Assembly (NCBI GenBank): GCA_950097015.1
Contig: CATNEN010000003.1
Span: 11,747,501-11,811,500, forward strand
Length of the DNA: 64,000 nucleotides
DNA from: Macrostomum hystrix
Taxonomy: Eukaryota; Platyhelminthes; Macrostomidae
Direction of reading: 5' to 3'
The notes below the pieces were generated by a model. That model made no database searches. It was not told where the DNA came from and saw nothing but the letters and a program-made list of their open reading frames with translations. This document shows positions 31,501-44,000 of this stretch, one piece after another. The stretch's first letter is position 1. The number at the start of each line of letters is the position of its first letter. The position numbers were made by a program, and so were the translations under genes.

Positions 31501-34115
31501 TTACTAATCCCAGTGTCCAATCCCAGTGTCTCATACCAGTGTCTCATCCCAGTGTCTAATCCCAGTGTCTCATCCCAGTGTCTAATCCCAGTGTCTCATC
31601 CTAGTGTCTAATCCTAGTGTCTCATCCCAGTGTCTAATCCCAGTGTCTCATCCCAGTGTCTAATCCTAGTGTCTCATCCTAGTGTCTAATCCTAGTGTCT
31701 CATCCCAGTGTCTAATCCCAGTGTCTAATCCTAGTGTCTCATCCCAGTGTCTAATCCCAGTGTCTCATCCCAGTGTCTAATCCTAGTGTCTCATACCAGT
31801 GTCTCATCCCAGTGTCTCATCCCAGTGTCTAATCCCAGTGTCTCATACCAGTGTCTCATCCCAGTGTCTAATCCCAGTGTCTCATCCCAGTGTCTAATCC
31901 AAGTGTCTCATCCTAGTGTCTAATCCTAGTGTCTCATCCCAGTGTCTAATCCCAGTGTCTAATCCTAGTGTCTCATCCCAGTGTCTAATCCTAGTGTCTC
32001 ATCCCAGTGTCTAATCCTAGTGTCTCATCCCAGTGTCTAATCCCAGTGTCCAATCCCAGTGTCTCATACCAGTGTCTCATCCCAGTGTCTAATCCCAGGG
32101 TCTCATCCCAGTGTCTAATCCTAGTGTCTCATCCTAGTGTCTAATCCTAGTGTCTCATCCCAGTGTCTAATCCCAGTGTCTAATCCTAGTGTCTCATCCC
32201 AGTGTCTAATCCCAGTGTCTCATCCCAGTGTCTAATCCTAGTGTCTCATACCAGTGTCTCATCCCAGTGTCTCATCCCAGTGTCTAATCCCAGTGTCTCA
32301 TACCAGTGTCTCATCCCAGTGTCTAATCCCAGTGTCTCATCCCAGTGTCTAATCCTAGTGTCTCATCCTAGTGTCTAATCCTAGTGTCTCATCCCAGTGT
32401 CTAATCCCAGTGTCTAATCCTAGTGTCTCATCCCAGTGTCTAATCCCAGTGTCTCATCCCAGTGTCTAATCCTAGTGTCTCATCATAGTGTCTAATTCTA
32501 GTGTCTCATCCCAGTGTCTAATCCCAGTGTCTAATCCTAGTGTCTAATCCCAGTGTCTAATTCTTGTTACTAAGCTCAGTGTCTCATCCCAGTGTCTAAT
32601 CCTAGTGTCTAATCCGAGTGTCTAATCCCAGTGTCTAATCCCAGTGTCTAATCCCACTGTCTAATCCCAGTGTCTAATCCTAGTGTCTAATCCTAGTGTA
32701 TAATCCCAATGTCTAATCCCAGTGTCTAATCCTAGTGTATAATCCCAATGTCAAATCCCAGTGTCTAATCCCAATGTCTAATCCCAATTTCTAATCCCAA
32801 TGTCCAATCCCAGTGTCTAATCCCAATGTCTAATCCCAATGTCTAATCCCAGTGTCTAATCCCAATGTCTAATCCCAATGTCTAATCCCAGTGTCTAATC
32901 CTAGTGTCTAATCCCAGTGTCTAATCCTTGTTACTAATCCAATTGTCCAATCCTAGTGTCTAATCCGAGTGTCTAATCCCAGTGTCTAATCCCAGTGTCT
33001 AATCCCATTGTCTAATCCCAGTGTCTAATCCCAGTTTCTAATCCTAGTGTCTAATCCCAGTGTCTAATCCCAGTGTCTAATCCCAGTGTCTAATCCTAGT
33101 GTCAAATCCTAGTGTCAAATCCTAGTGTCTAATCCCAATGTCTAATCTCAGTGTCTAATCCCAGTGTCTAATCCCAGTGTCTAATCCCAGTGTCTAATCC
33201 CAGTGTCTAATCCCAGTGTCTAATCCCAGTGTCTAATCCTAGTGTCAAATCCTAGTGTCAAATCCTAGTGATTAATCCCAGTGTCTAATCCCAGTGTCTA
33301 ATCCCAGTGTCTAATCCCAGTGTCTAATCCTAGTGTCAAATCCTAGTGTCTAATCCCAATGTCTAATCTCAGTGTCTAATCGCAGTGTCTAATCCCAGTG
33401 TCTAATCCCAGTGTCTAATCCCAGTGTCTAATCCCAGTGTCTAATCCCAGTGTCTAATCCTAGTGTCAAATCCTAGTGATTAATCCCAGTGTCTAATCCC
33501 AGTGTCTAATCCCAGTGTCTAATCCTAGTGTCAAATCCTAGTGTCTAATCCCAGTGTCTAATCCCAGTGTCTAATCCCAGTGTCTAATCCTAGTGATTAA
33601 TCCCAGTGTCTAATCCCAGTGTCTAATCCCAGTGTCTAATCCCTGTGTCAAATCCTAGTGTCCAATCCTTGTTACTAATCCCAATGTCTAATCCCAATGT
33701 CTAATCCCAATGTCTAATCCCCGTGTCAAATCCTAGTGTCTAATCCTTGTTACTAATCCCAGTGTCAAATCCTAGTGTCTAATCCTTGTTACTAATCCCA
33801 GTTCCAAATCCTAGTGTCTAGTCCTTGTTACTAATCCCAGTGTCAAATCCTAGTGTCTAATCCTTGTTACTAATCCCAGTGTCAAATCCTAGTGTCAAAT
33901 CCTTGTTACTAATCCCAGTGTCAAATCCTAGTGTCTAATCCTTGTTACTAATCCCAGTGTCTAATCCTAGTGTCAAATCCTTGTTACTAATCCCAGTGTC
34001 AAATCCTAGTGTCTAATCCTTGTTACTAATCCCAGTGTCTAATCCTTGTTACTAATCCCAGTGTCAAATCCTAGTGTCTAATCCTTGTTACTAATCCCAG
34101 TGTCAAATCCTGGTG
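31500..34115. repeat. 13-bp satellite, first block (R16)
   Basis: Tandem copies of agtgtctaatccc and variants (tctcatcc, tctaatcct, tcaaatcct, ttgttactaatcc). The left part alternates tcatccc/taatccc forms in a higher-order pattern; the right part carries the ccttgttact variant. About 200 units. Confidence 0.95.
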
Positions 34116-34167
34116 CTAGGTGCTGAGTTTTGTGTCAGGAATCTAGATAATATCTTATGAGTTTTAT

Positions 34168-34321
34168 GGGTGGCTTTCACAAGAACGAAATTTCACAAGA
34201 CCGAAACTTCACAAGACCGAAACTTCACAAGACAGAAATTTTACAACGCCGAAAAATAAAAGTGCAGCACACGGTGCAAGAATTTTCGGCGTTGTGAAAT
34301 TTCGGTCTTGTGAAGTCACCC
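34168..34321. mobile_element. Foldback/MITE-like element, copy 1
   Basis: 154 bp with termini gggtggctttcacaagaa and its near complement ending cttgtgaagtcaccc. Inside are 16-bp repeats cttcacaagaccgaaa and an inverted repeat of about 33 bases per arm (two mismatches) round a loop of about 27 bases. Family not known to me; clear target duplications are not seen. Confidence 0.65.
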
Positions 34322-34420
34322 GATGCTCTGAGCCCGAGTCTATAACTTAAGGCCATAGATTACTCGACAAATTAATATTTAAAAAATCAATATTTAAAGT
34401 GACCACCCAAGCCGGAAGTC

Positions 34421-34627
34421 ATGGAGCTTGAAAATCGCGATTTTCGCGCAATTATTTACTATAACTCCAAGTGCAACCTGACACCACGACTGTCAGAACA
34501 CCGCTCAAATGCTCCTACTATGAGTAGGGTACATGCGGAATCCGACGAATGGGAATGTGTTTGCATCGTGGAAGATGCACTTCTAGTACCCTTTTCCGAG
34601 TTGTGCTATGAACGCATATCTTTATAG
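34421..34627 (+). pseudogene. Possible mariner transposase N-terminal relic, copy 1
   Basis: 68-codon frame starting MELENRDFRAIIYYN. FRAIIYYN followed by a Leu-Thr turn and NAPTMSRV resembles the helix-turn-helix N-terminus of mariner transposases (FRAxIxY ... NAPSxSTV), with a stretch between them lost. The rest does not match and the frame soon ends. The second copy at 39027-39233 differs at two residues. Confidence 0.35.
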
Positions 34628-35239
34628 TCCTAATCCCATTGGGATCTAATGTGATATTGTTATCCCATCGGGATGTGAGGTGACCTTGGGTTAAGTACGG
34701 GATGATTGAGCTTAAGCTCTCAGGCGAAAGTTCTCCAAACTTGAAAATATTTGCACTTCATTTTCTGATCCGAACTTTTGCTATGTTCGCTGAAAATTTG
34801 ATTAAAAAGCCAAAATTTACCTGCGAGTAATATGACCGAAAGCGAAATCTTGCGGTATATTTTCAAGCTTTCGACATGCATTTAGACCCGTATAACTATT
34901 TTATGGGTTATAATTTCCAAGTACAATACACTTAAAATATCCGAGTTGCATGCGATACTGTCTAGTGTACATCCCTGGTAGTACGAGTGGTTAAGGGAAG
35001 CAGAGATTATAATATTCTCTCTGTTTCAATATTTAGTTTGGTTCGGGTATCAACGCACTGGTTTATAGGATTTGTTATACGAGTACTAACTATAGCTGCA
35101 TTATTACATGCAAAACCAGTGTTTTATAGTTGTAATTGCACTTATATGAGTACATTTGAGTTAGTGATTGCTACATGCTGCACTTGCTAAATCACTTGGA
35201 GTTAATCCTTGCTTAATGCAAGCTGTGCATAAAGTAATG

Positions 35240-38200
35240 GCTATATCTAATCCCAAGTCTAATCCGAACATATAATCGCAGTGTCTAATCCCAGTGTCTA
35301 ATCTCTGTGTCTAATCCCAGTGTCTAATCCCAGTGTCTAATCCCAGTGTCTAATCTCAGTGTCTAATCCCAGTGTCTGCTCCCGATGTCTAATCCCAGTG
35401 TCTAATCCTAGTGTCGAATCTCAGTGTCTAATCTCAGTGTCTAATCCTACTGTCTAATCCCAGTGTCTAATCCCAGTGTCTAATCCTAGTGTCTAATCCC
35501 AGTGTCTAATCCTTGTTACTAATCTAATTGTCTAATCCCAGTGTCTAATCTCAGTGTCTAATCCTTGTTACTAATCTAATTGTCTAATCGCAGTGTCTAA
35601 TCCCAGTGTCTAATCCTTGTGTCTAATCCCAGTGTCTAATCCCAGTGTCTAAACCTAGTGTCAAATCCTAGTGTCTGCTCCCGATGTCTAATCCCAGTGT
35701 CTAATCCTAGTGTCGAATCTCAGTGTCTAATCTCAGTGTCTAATCCTACTGTCTAATCCCAGTGTCTAATCCCAGTGTCTAATCCTAGTGTCTAATCCCA
35801 GTGTCTAATCCTTGTTACTAATCTAATTGTCTAATCCCAGTGTCTAATCTCAGTGTCTAATCCTTGTTACTAATCTAATTGTCTAATCGCAGTGTCTAAT
35901 CCCAGTGTCTAATCCTTGTTACTAATCCAATTGTCTAATCGCAGTGTCTAATCTCAGTGCCTAATCGTAGTGTCTAATCCTAGTGTCTAATCCCAGTGTC
36001 TGATCCCAGTGTCTAATCCTAGTGTCTAATCCCAGTGTCTAATCCCAGTGTCTCATCCCAGTGTCTAATCCCAGTGTCTCATCCCAGTGTCTAATCCCAG
36101 TGTCTCATCCCAGTGTCTCATCCTAGTGTCTAATCCTAGTGTCTCATCCCAGTGTCTAATCCTAGTGTCTAATCCCAGTGTCTAATCCTTGTTACTAAGC
36201 TCAGTGTCTCATCCCAGTGTCTAATCCTAGTATCTAATCCCAGTGTCTAATCCTAGTGTATAATCCCAGTGTCTAATCCTAGTGTATAATCCCAGTGTCT
36301 AATCCTAGTGTATAATCCCAGTGTCTAATTCTAGTTACCAAGCTCAGTGTCTCATCCCAGTGTCTAATCCTAGTGTCTAATCCGAGTGTCTAATCCCAGT
36401 GTCTAATCCCAGTGTCTAATCCCAGTGTCTAATCCCAGTGTCTAATCCTAGTGTCTAATCCTAGTGTATAATCCCAGTGTCTAATCCTAGTGTATAATCC
36501 CAATGTCTAATCCCAGTGTCTAATCCCAATGTCTAATCCCAATGTCTAATCCCAATGTCTAATCTCAGTGTCTAATCCCAATGTCTAATCCCAATGTCTA
36601 ATCCCAGTGTCTAATCCTAGTGTCTAATCCCAGTGTCTAATCCTTGTTACTAATCCAATTGTCTAATCCTAGTGTCTAATCCGAGTGTCTAATCCCAGTG
36701 TCTAATCCCAGTGTCTAATCCCAGTGTCTAATCCCAGTGTCTAATCCCAGTTTCTAATCCTAGTGTCTAATCCCAGTGTCTAATCCCAGTGTCTAATCCC
36801 AGTGTCTAAACCTAGTGTCAAATCCTAGTGTCAAATCCTAGTGTCTAATCCCAATGTCTAATCTCAGTGTCTAATCCCAGTGTCTAATCCCAGTCTCTAA
36901 TCCCAGTGTCTAATCCCAGTGTCTAATCCTAGTGTCAAATCCTAGTGTCTAATCCCAATGTCTAATCTCAGTGTCTAATCCCAGTGTCTAATCCCAGTCT
37001 CTAATCCCAGTGTCTAATCCCAGTGTCTAATCCTAGTGTCAAATCCCAGTGTCTAATCCCAATGTCTAATCTCAGTGTCTAATCGCAGTGTCTAATCCCA
37101 GTGTCTAATCCCAGTGTCTAATCCCAGTGTCTAATCCCAGTGTCTAATCCCAGTGTCTAATCCTAGTGTCAAATCCTAGTGTCAAATCCTAGTGATTAAT
37201 CCCAGTGTCTAATCCCAGTGTCTAATCCCAGTGTCTAATCCTAGTGTCAAATCCTAGTGTCTAATCCCAGTGTCTAATCCCAGTGTCTAATCCCAGTGTC
37301 TAATCCTAGTGATTAATCCCAGTGTCTAATCCCAGTGTCTAATCCCAGTGTCTAATCCTAGTGTCAAATCGCAGTGTCAAATCCTAGTGTCAAATCCTAG
37401 TGTTTAATCCTTGCTATTAATCCCAGTGTCTAATCCCAGTGTCAAATCCTAGTGTATAATCCTAGGGTCTAATCCCAGTGTCAAATCCTAGTGTCCAATC
37501 CTTGTTACTAATCCCAGTGTCAAATCCTAGTGTCAAATCCTTGTTACTAATCCCAATGTCTAATCCTAGTATTAAATCCTAGTGTCTAATCCCAATGTCT
37601 AATCTCAGTGTCTAATCCCAGTGTCTAATCCTAGTGTCTAATCCCAGTGTCTAATCCCAGTGTCTAATCCCAGTGTCTAATCCTAGTGATTAATCCCAGT
37701 GTCTAATCCCAGTGTCTAATCCCAGTGTCTAATCCTAGTGTCCAATCCTTGTTACTAATCCCAGTGTCAAATCCTAGTGTCAAATCCTTGTTACTAATCC
37801 CAATGTCTTATCCTAGTTTCAAATCCTAGCTTCTAATCCCAGTGTCTAATCCTAGTGATTAATCCCAGTGTCTAATCCCAGTGTCTAATCCCAGTGTCTA
37901 ATCCTAGTGTCAAATCCCAGTGTCAAATCCTAGTGTCAAATCCTAGTGTTTAATCCTTGCTATTAATCCCAGTGTCTAATCCCAGTGTCAAATCCTAGTG
38001 TTTAATCCTAGGGTCTAATCCCAGTGTCAAATCCTAGTGTCCAATCCTTGTTACTAATCCCAATGTCTAATCCCAATGTCTAATCCCAATGTCTAATCCC
38101 AATGTCTAATCCCAGTGTCAAATCCTAGTGTCTAATCCTTGTTACTAATCCCAGTGTCAAATCCTAGTGTCTAGTCCTTGTTAAATCCCCGTGTCAAATC

Positions 38201-38737
38201 CTAGTGTCTAATCCTTGTTACTAATCCCAGTGTCAAATCCTAGTGTCTAATCCTTGTTACTAATCCCAGTTCCAAATCCTAGTGTCTAGTCCTTGTTACT
38301 AATCCCAGTGTCAAATCCTAGTGTCTAGTCCTTGTTAAATCCCCGTGTCAAATCCTAGTGTCTAATCCTTGTTACTAATCCCAGTGTCAAATCCTAGTGT
38401 CTAATCCTTGTTACTAATCCCAGTTCCAAATCCTAGTGTCTAGTCCTTGTTACTAATCCCAGTTCCAAATCCTAGTGTCTAGTCCTTGTTACTAATCCCA
38501 GTGTCAAATCCTAGTGTCTAATCCTTGTTACTAATCCCAGTGTCAAATCCTAGTGTCAAATCCTTGTTACTAATCACAGTGTCAAATCCTAGTGTCAAAT
38601 CCTTGTTACTAATCCCAGTGTCAAATCCTAGTGTCTAATCCTTGTTACTAATCCCAGTGTCTAATCCTTGTTACTAATCCCAGTGTCAAATCCTAGTGTC
38701 TAATCCTTGTTACTAATCCCAGTGTCAAATCCTGGTG
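35240..38737. repeat. 13-bp satellite, second block (R17)
   Basis: The same agtgtctaatccc family, about 270 units, in internally duplicated stretches such as the ttgttactaatctaattgtc segments. Confidence 0.95.
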
Positions 38738-38789
38738 CTAGGTGCTGAGTTTTGTGTCAGGAATCTAGATAATATCTTATGAGTTTTAT

Positions 38790-38927
38790 GGGTGGCTTTC
38801 ACAAGAACGAAATTTCACAAGACCGAAACTTCACAAGACAGAAATTTTACAACGCCGAAAAATAAAAGTGCAGCACACGGTGCAAGAATTTTCGGCGTTG
38901 TGAAATTTCGGTCTTGTGAAGCCACCC
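38790..38927. mobile_element. Foldback/MITE-like element, copy 2
   Basis: 138 bp, one 16-bp unit shorter than copy 1. The right end reads gaagccaccc, a better complement of the left end gggtggctt than in copy 1. Confidence 0.65.
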
Positions 38928-39026
38928 GATGCTCTGAGCCCGAGTCTATAACTTAAGGCCATAGATTACTCGACAAATTAATATTTAAAAAATCAATATT
39001 TAAAGTGACCACCCAAGCCGGAAGTC

Positions 39027-39233
39027 ATGGAGCTTGAAAATCGCGATTTTCGCGCAATTATTTACTATAACTTCAAGTGCAACCTGACACCACGACTGTC
39101 AGAACACCGCTCAAATGCTCCTACTATGAGTAGGGTACATGCGGAATCCGACGAATGGGAATGTGTTTGCATCGTGGAAGAAGCACTTCTAGTACCCTTT
39201 TCCGAGTTGTGCTATGAACGCATCTCTTTATAG
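39027..39233 (+). pseudogene. Possible mariner transposase N-terminal relic, copy 2
   Basis: Duplicate of 34421-34627 with two residue differences (Phe for Ser, Glu for Asp). Confidence 0.35.
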
Positions 39234-39850
39234 TCCTAATCCCATCGGGATCTAATGTGATACTGTTATCCCATCGGGATGTGAGGTGACCTTGGGTTAA
39301 GTACGGGATAATTGAGCTTAAGCTCTCAGGCGAAAGTTCTCCAAACTTGAAAATATTTGCACTTCATTTTCTGATCCGAACTTTTGCTATGTTTGCTGAA
39401 AATTTGATTAAAAAGCCAAAATTTACCTGCGAGTAATATGACCGAAAGCGAAATCTTGCGGTATATTTTCAAGCTTTCGACATGCATTTAGACCCGTATA
39501 ACTATTTTATGGATTATAATTTCCAAGTACAATACACTTAAAATATCCGAGTTGCATGCGATACTGTCTAGTGTACATCCCTGGTAGTACGAGTGGTTAA
39601 GGGAAGCAGAGATTATAATATTCTCTCTGTTTCAATATTTAGTTTGGTTCGGGTATCAACGCACTGGTTTATAGGATTTGTTATACGAGTACTAACTATA
39701 ACTGCATTATAACATGCAAAATCATGTTTTATAGTTGTAATTGCACTTATATGAGTACATTTGAGTTAGTGATTGCTACATGCTGCACTTGCTAAATCAC
39801 TTGGAGTTAATCCTTGCTTAATGCAAGCTGTGCATAAAGTAATGGCTATA

Positions 39851-40945
39851 TCTAATCCCAAGTCTAATCCGAACATATAATCGCAGTGTCTAATCCCAGT
39901 GTCTAATCTCTGTGTCTAATCCTAGTGTCTGCTCCCGATGTCTAATCCCAGTGTCTAATCCTAGTGTCGAATCTCAGTGTCTAATCTCAGTGTCTAATCC
40001 TACTGTCTAATCCCAGTGTCTAATCCCAGTGTCTAATCCTAGTGTCTAATCCCAGTGTCTAATCCTTGTTACTAATCTAATTGTCTAATCCCAGTGTCTA
40101 ATCTCAGTGTCTAATCCTTGTTACTAATCTAATTGTCTAATCGCAGTGTCTAATCCCAGTGTCTAATCCTTGTTACTAATCCAATTGTCTAATCGCAGTG
40201 TCTAATCTCAGTGCCTAATCGTAGTGTCTAATCCTAGTGTCTAATCCCAGTGTCTGATCCCAGTGTCTAATCCTAGTGTCTAATCCCAGTGTCTGATCCC
40301 AGTGTCTAATCCTAGTGTCTAATCCCAGTGTCTGATCCCAGTGTCTAATCCTAGTGTCTAATCTTAGTGTCTAATCCTAGTGTCTAATCCCACTTTCTAA
40401 TCCCAGTGTCTAATCCCACTGTCTCATCCCACTGTCTCATCCCACTTTCTAATCCCAGTGTCCAATCCTAGTGTCTAGTTCTAATGTCTAATCCTTGTTA
40501 CTAATCCAGTTGTCTAATCCCAGTGTCTAATCCTTGTTATTAATCCAATTGTCTAATCCCAGTGTCTAATCCCAATGTCTAATCCTAGTGTCTAATCCAA
40601 GTGTCTAATCCAAGTGTCTAATCCTTGTTACTAATCCAGTTGTCTAATCCCAGTGTCTAATCCCAATGTCTAATCCTTGTTACTAATCCAATTGTCTAAT
40701 CCTAGTGTCTAATCCCAATGTCTAATCCTAGTGTCTAATCCAAGTGTCTAATCCAAGTGTCTAATCCTTGTTACTAATCCAATTGTCTAATCCCAGTGTC
40801 TAATCCCAATGTCTAATCCTTGTTACTAATCCAATTGTCTAATCCCAGTGTCTAATCCCAATGTCTAATCCTTGTTACTAATCCAATTGTCTAATCCCAG
40901 TGTCTAATCCCAATGTCTAATCCTTGTTACTAATCCCAGTAATGG
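39851..40945. repeat. 13-bp satellite, third block (R18)
   Basis: Same family, ending about 100 bases before the promoter-like sequence of the PTP gene. The right end consists of longer composite units containing ccttgttactaatccaattg. Confidence 0.95.
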
Positions 40946-41013
40946 GCGAACTCTAACACGCCAGTCGTAGTTGTTAGTCATCTGCCATCCCATTATCCCT
41001 TATTCGTATAGAC

Positions 41014-41090
41014 ATCGTCTCTGATTGGCTGCATATTGGCTTATACGAGTATATAAATTTTCTGCATCCCAGTCTACAATCACTATGAGT
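41014..41090 (+). promoter_or_regulatory. Candidate promoter of the tandem PTP gene
   Basis: Two inverted CCAAT boxes (gattggct near 41022, tattggct near 41034) precede a TATA box, gtatataaat, at about 41049-41058. About 30 bases downstream is tcaatcactatgag-type sequence where initiation would be expected, with the first candidate ATG at 41085. Spacing is that of an RNA polymerase II core promoter. Confidence 0.5.
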
Positions 41091-44000
41091 CGGTGTTCCA
41101 AGTTCAATTCCATTCATTTTGACTTGCAGACCCGAAAGTATTAAAATATCTTAATTGAATAATAAATTTATAGCTGGTTAATGAGCAGACATCTTAACAG
41201 ATGTTCCTCTGCAACCTTTTCAGCTCTGTTCATCGTCGGAAAGTGCAAGCGAATGAAGCTCAGAGATTAAACAGAGTCAGCCAAGATCCTATACCCACCA
41301 ATGAGCTAATCAGGGAATACCAGAAAAGACGAAAGAATAAAGGACTGCACTATGAATTTAAGGTGAGCAACGATTTGTCTTGGGGGAGTATTTGATTTTC
41401 TTTAGGGATAAATAGGGTTATGGGATCTGCAGTTCATTGAGTTATGGGATCAGAAGTTCATTGGATTATGGGATCAGAAGTTCATTAGATTATGGGATCA
41501 GAAGTTCATTGGATTATGGGATTAGAAGTTCATTGTATTATGGGATCAGAAGTTCATTGGATTATGGGATCAGAAGTTCATTGGATTATGGGATCAGAAG
41601 TTCATTGGATTATGGGATCAGAAGTTCATTGGATTATGGGATCAGAAGTTAATTGGATTATGGGATCAGAAGTTCATTGGATTATGGGATCAGAAGTTCA
41701 TTGGATTATGGGATCAGAAGTTCATTGGATTATGGGATCAGAAGTTCATTGGATTATGGGATCAGAAGTTAATTGGATTATGGGATCAGAAGTTCATTGG
41801 ATTATGGGATCAGAAGTTCATTGGATTATGGGATCAGAAGTTCATTGGATTATGGGATCAGAAGTTCATTGTATTATGGGATCAGAAGTTCATTGGATTA
41901 TGGGATCAGAAGTTCATTGGATTATGGGATCAGAAGTTCATTGGATTATGGGATCAGAAGTTCATTAGATTATGGGATCAGAAGTTCATTAGATTATGGG
42001 ATCAGAAGTTCATTGGATTATGTGATTAGAAGTTCATTGGATTATGGGATCAGAAGTTCAAACGCAGAAGTAGCCGTCAATAGTTCAGAATGTATTTGAG
42101 ATTGTTAAGCCAAGTTCGCCGCAAAAATTTTCAGTCCATCGAAGTGATTTCGGCAGGCGACAATCAATCTGTGAGTAAAATTAATTTAAGTTTTAATTAT
42201 CGCTTACCTTCATTGAAGCTACCACCAGTTACCTAAATATTTCTCTGGGCAGAAAAGTGCGTTGCCTTCAAATTAATCCCGGAATAATAAATTAGCCCCA
42301 CAATATTACGAGTATATTAGGATGTCAATTTTTCAGTTGGGGAATAAACCTTTCTGATAAGCTGTGTGGGAGGCACTTCTGCACGATGCACTGAGAAATT
42401 TGATACCAGTCAAATGCTGGACTTGCTGTGACGCCCTGCCGAATAATGGGAGAATTACATGAATCCGGGATTGGTATTGAAACGTAGAAATACTGAATAT
42501 TTATTAAAATGGTATGTGTCTCTATAGGAAAGTGATAGATACGAGATCAGTGCCTAATCCTAGTGTCAAATCCTAGTGTCTAATCCCAGTGTCTAATCCC
42601 AGTGTCTAATCCCAGTGTCTAATCCCAGTGTCTAATCCCAGTGTCTAATCCCAGTGTCTAATCCCAGTGTCTAATCGCAGTGTCTAATCCCAGTGTCTAA
42701 TCTCAGTACCTAATCCCACTGTCTAATCCCACTGTCTAATCCCAGTGTCTAATCCCAGTGTCTATTCTCAGTACCTAATCCCACTGTCTAATCCCACTGT
42801 CTAATCCCACTGTCTAATCCCACTGTCTAATCCCACTGTCTAATCCCACATTCTAAATCCAGTGTCCAATCCTATTGTCTAATTCCAATGTCTAATCCTT
42901 GTTACTAATCCTATTGTCTAATTCCAGTGTCTAATCCTTGTTACTAATCCTAGTGTCTAATCCCAGTGTCTAATCTCAGTGCCTAATCGTAGTGTCTAAT
43001 CCTAAATCTAAATCTAATGTCTAATCGTATATTTAAAAAAACATCAACCTACAATGATGGACTTCGCTTTAATCTATATGTCTTTTTAGTTGCTTCAACG
43101 CTAGTTAAACAAAAAAGTTGAAAAATGTTCGGCAGAAAGCTTTCCCACATTATCGGGCAGGCAATTTCTCCGCTTCGAGCCGATAATCCGAGTCCCCAGT
43201 TTCCGATTATCCTCAAGCTGTCTTCCGGACGACTTCCAAATTGTTCAGCAATTATCTGACTTCTCGTTCCGGGCGAAATCAAACAGTAAAACTGCTGTCT
43301 CCAAATAAATAGATGACATTTGTATGCAAAATAATTCACAGACACTGTCCTAGACGGCTTGATGTGGAAATCCTCAATTCTGATTGGGGGATGAAACAGG
43401 AATTAGCAATTGATCTCAAAAAGTAATTGGGAGACACTGAATTGCATGCGGATATAGCTATTCGCTTCAGAAACTAATGTTAGTTTACAGCCTGTTAGAC
43501 AGTAGCTAACAATAGCCTGTTAGACAGTAGCTAACAATAGTCTGTTAGACAGCAGCTAACAATAGCCTGTTAGACAGTAGCTAACAGCCTGTTAGACAGT
43601 AGCTAACAATAGCCTGTTAGACAGTAGCTAACAATAGCCTGTTAGACAGCAGCTAACAATAGCCTGTTAGACAGTAGCTAACAATAGCCTGTTAGACAGT
43701 AGCTAACAATAGCCTGTTAGACAGCAGCTAACAATAGCCTGTTAGACAGCAGCTAACAATAGCCTGTTAGACAGTAGCTAACAATAGCCTGTTAGACATT
43801 AGCTAACAATAGCCTGTTAGACAGTAGCTAACAATTGCCTGTTAGACAGCAGCTAACAATAGCCTGTTAGACAGTAGCTAACAATAGCCTGTTAGACAGT
43901 AGCTAACAATAGCCTGTTAGACAGCAGCTAACAATAGCCTGTTAGACAGCAGCTAACAATAGCCTGTTAGACAGTGGCTAACAATAGCCTGTTAGACAGT

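Larger units (their letters stand above)
34116..35240. repeat. 1.1-kb module, copy 1
   Basis: Non-repetitive island in the 13-bp satellite. It contains a foldback element (34168-34321), a mariner-like coding relic (34421-34627) and about 600 bases of unrecognised DNA. It is nearly identical to 38738-39850, shifted by 4606-4622 bases. Confidence 0.92.
38738..39850. repeat. 1.1-kb module, copy 2
   Basis: Near-identical copy of 34116-35240, lacking one 16-bp internal repeat and with scattered point changes. Confidence 0.92.

Noticed and set aside
31500-40945. Interstitial telomere-like repeat (ctaatccc)
   Set aside because: The unit is 13 bp, agtgtctaatccc, not a TTAGGG-type 6-mer; no telomeric register.
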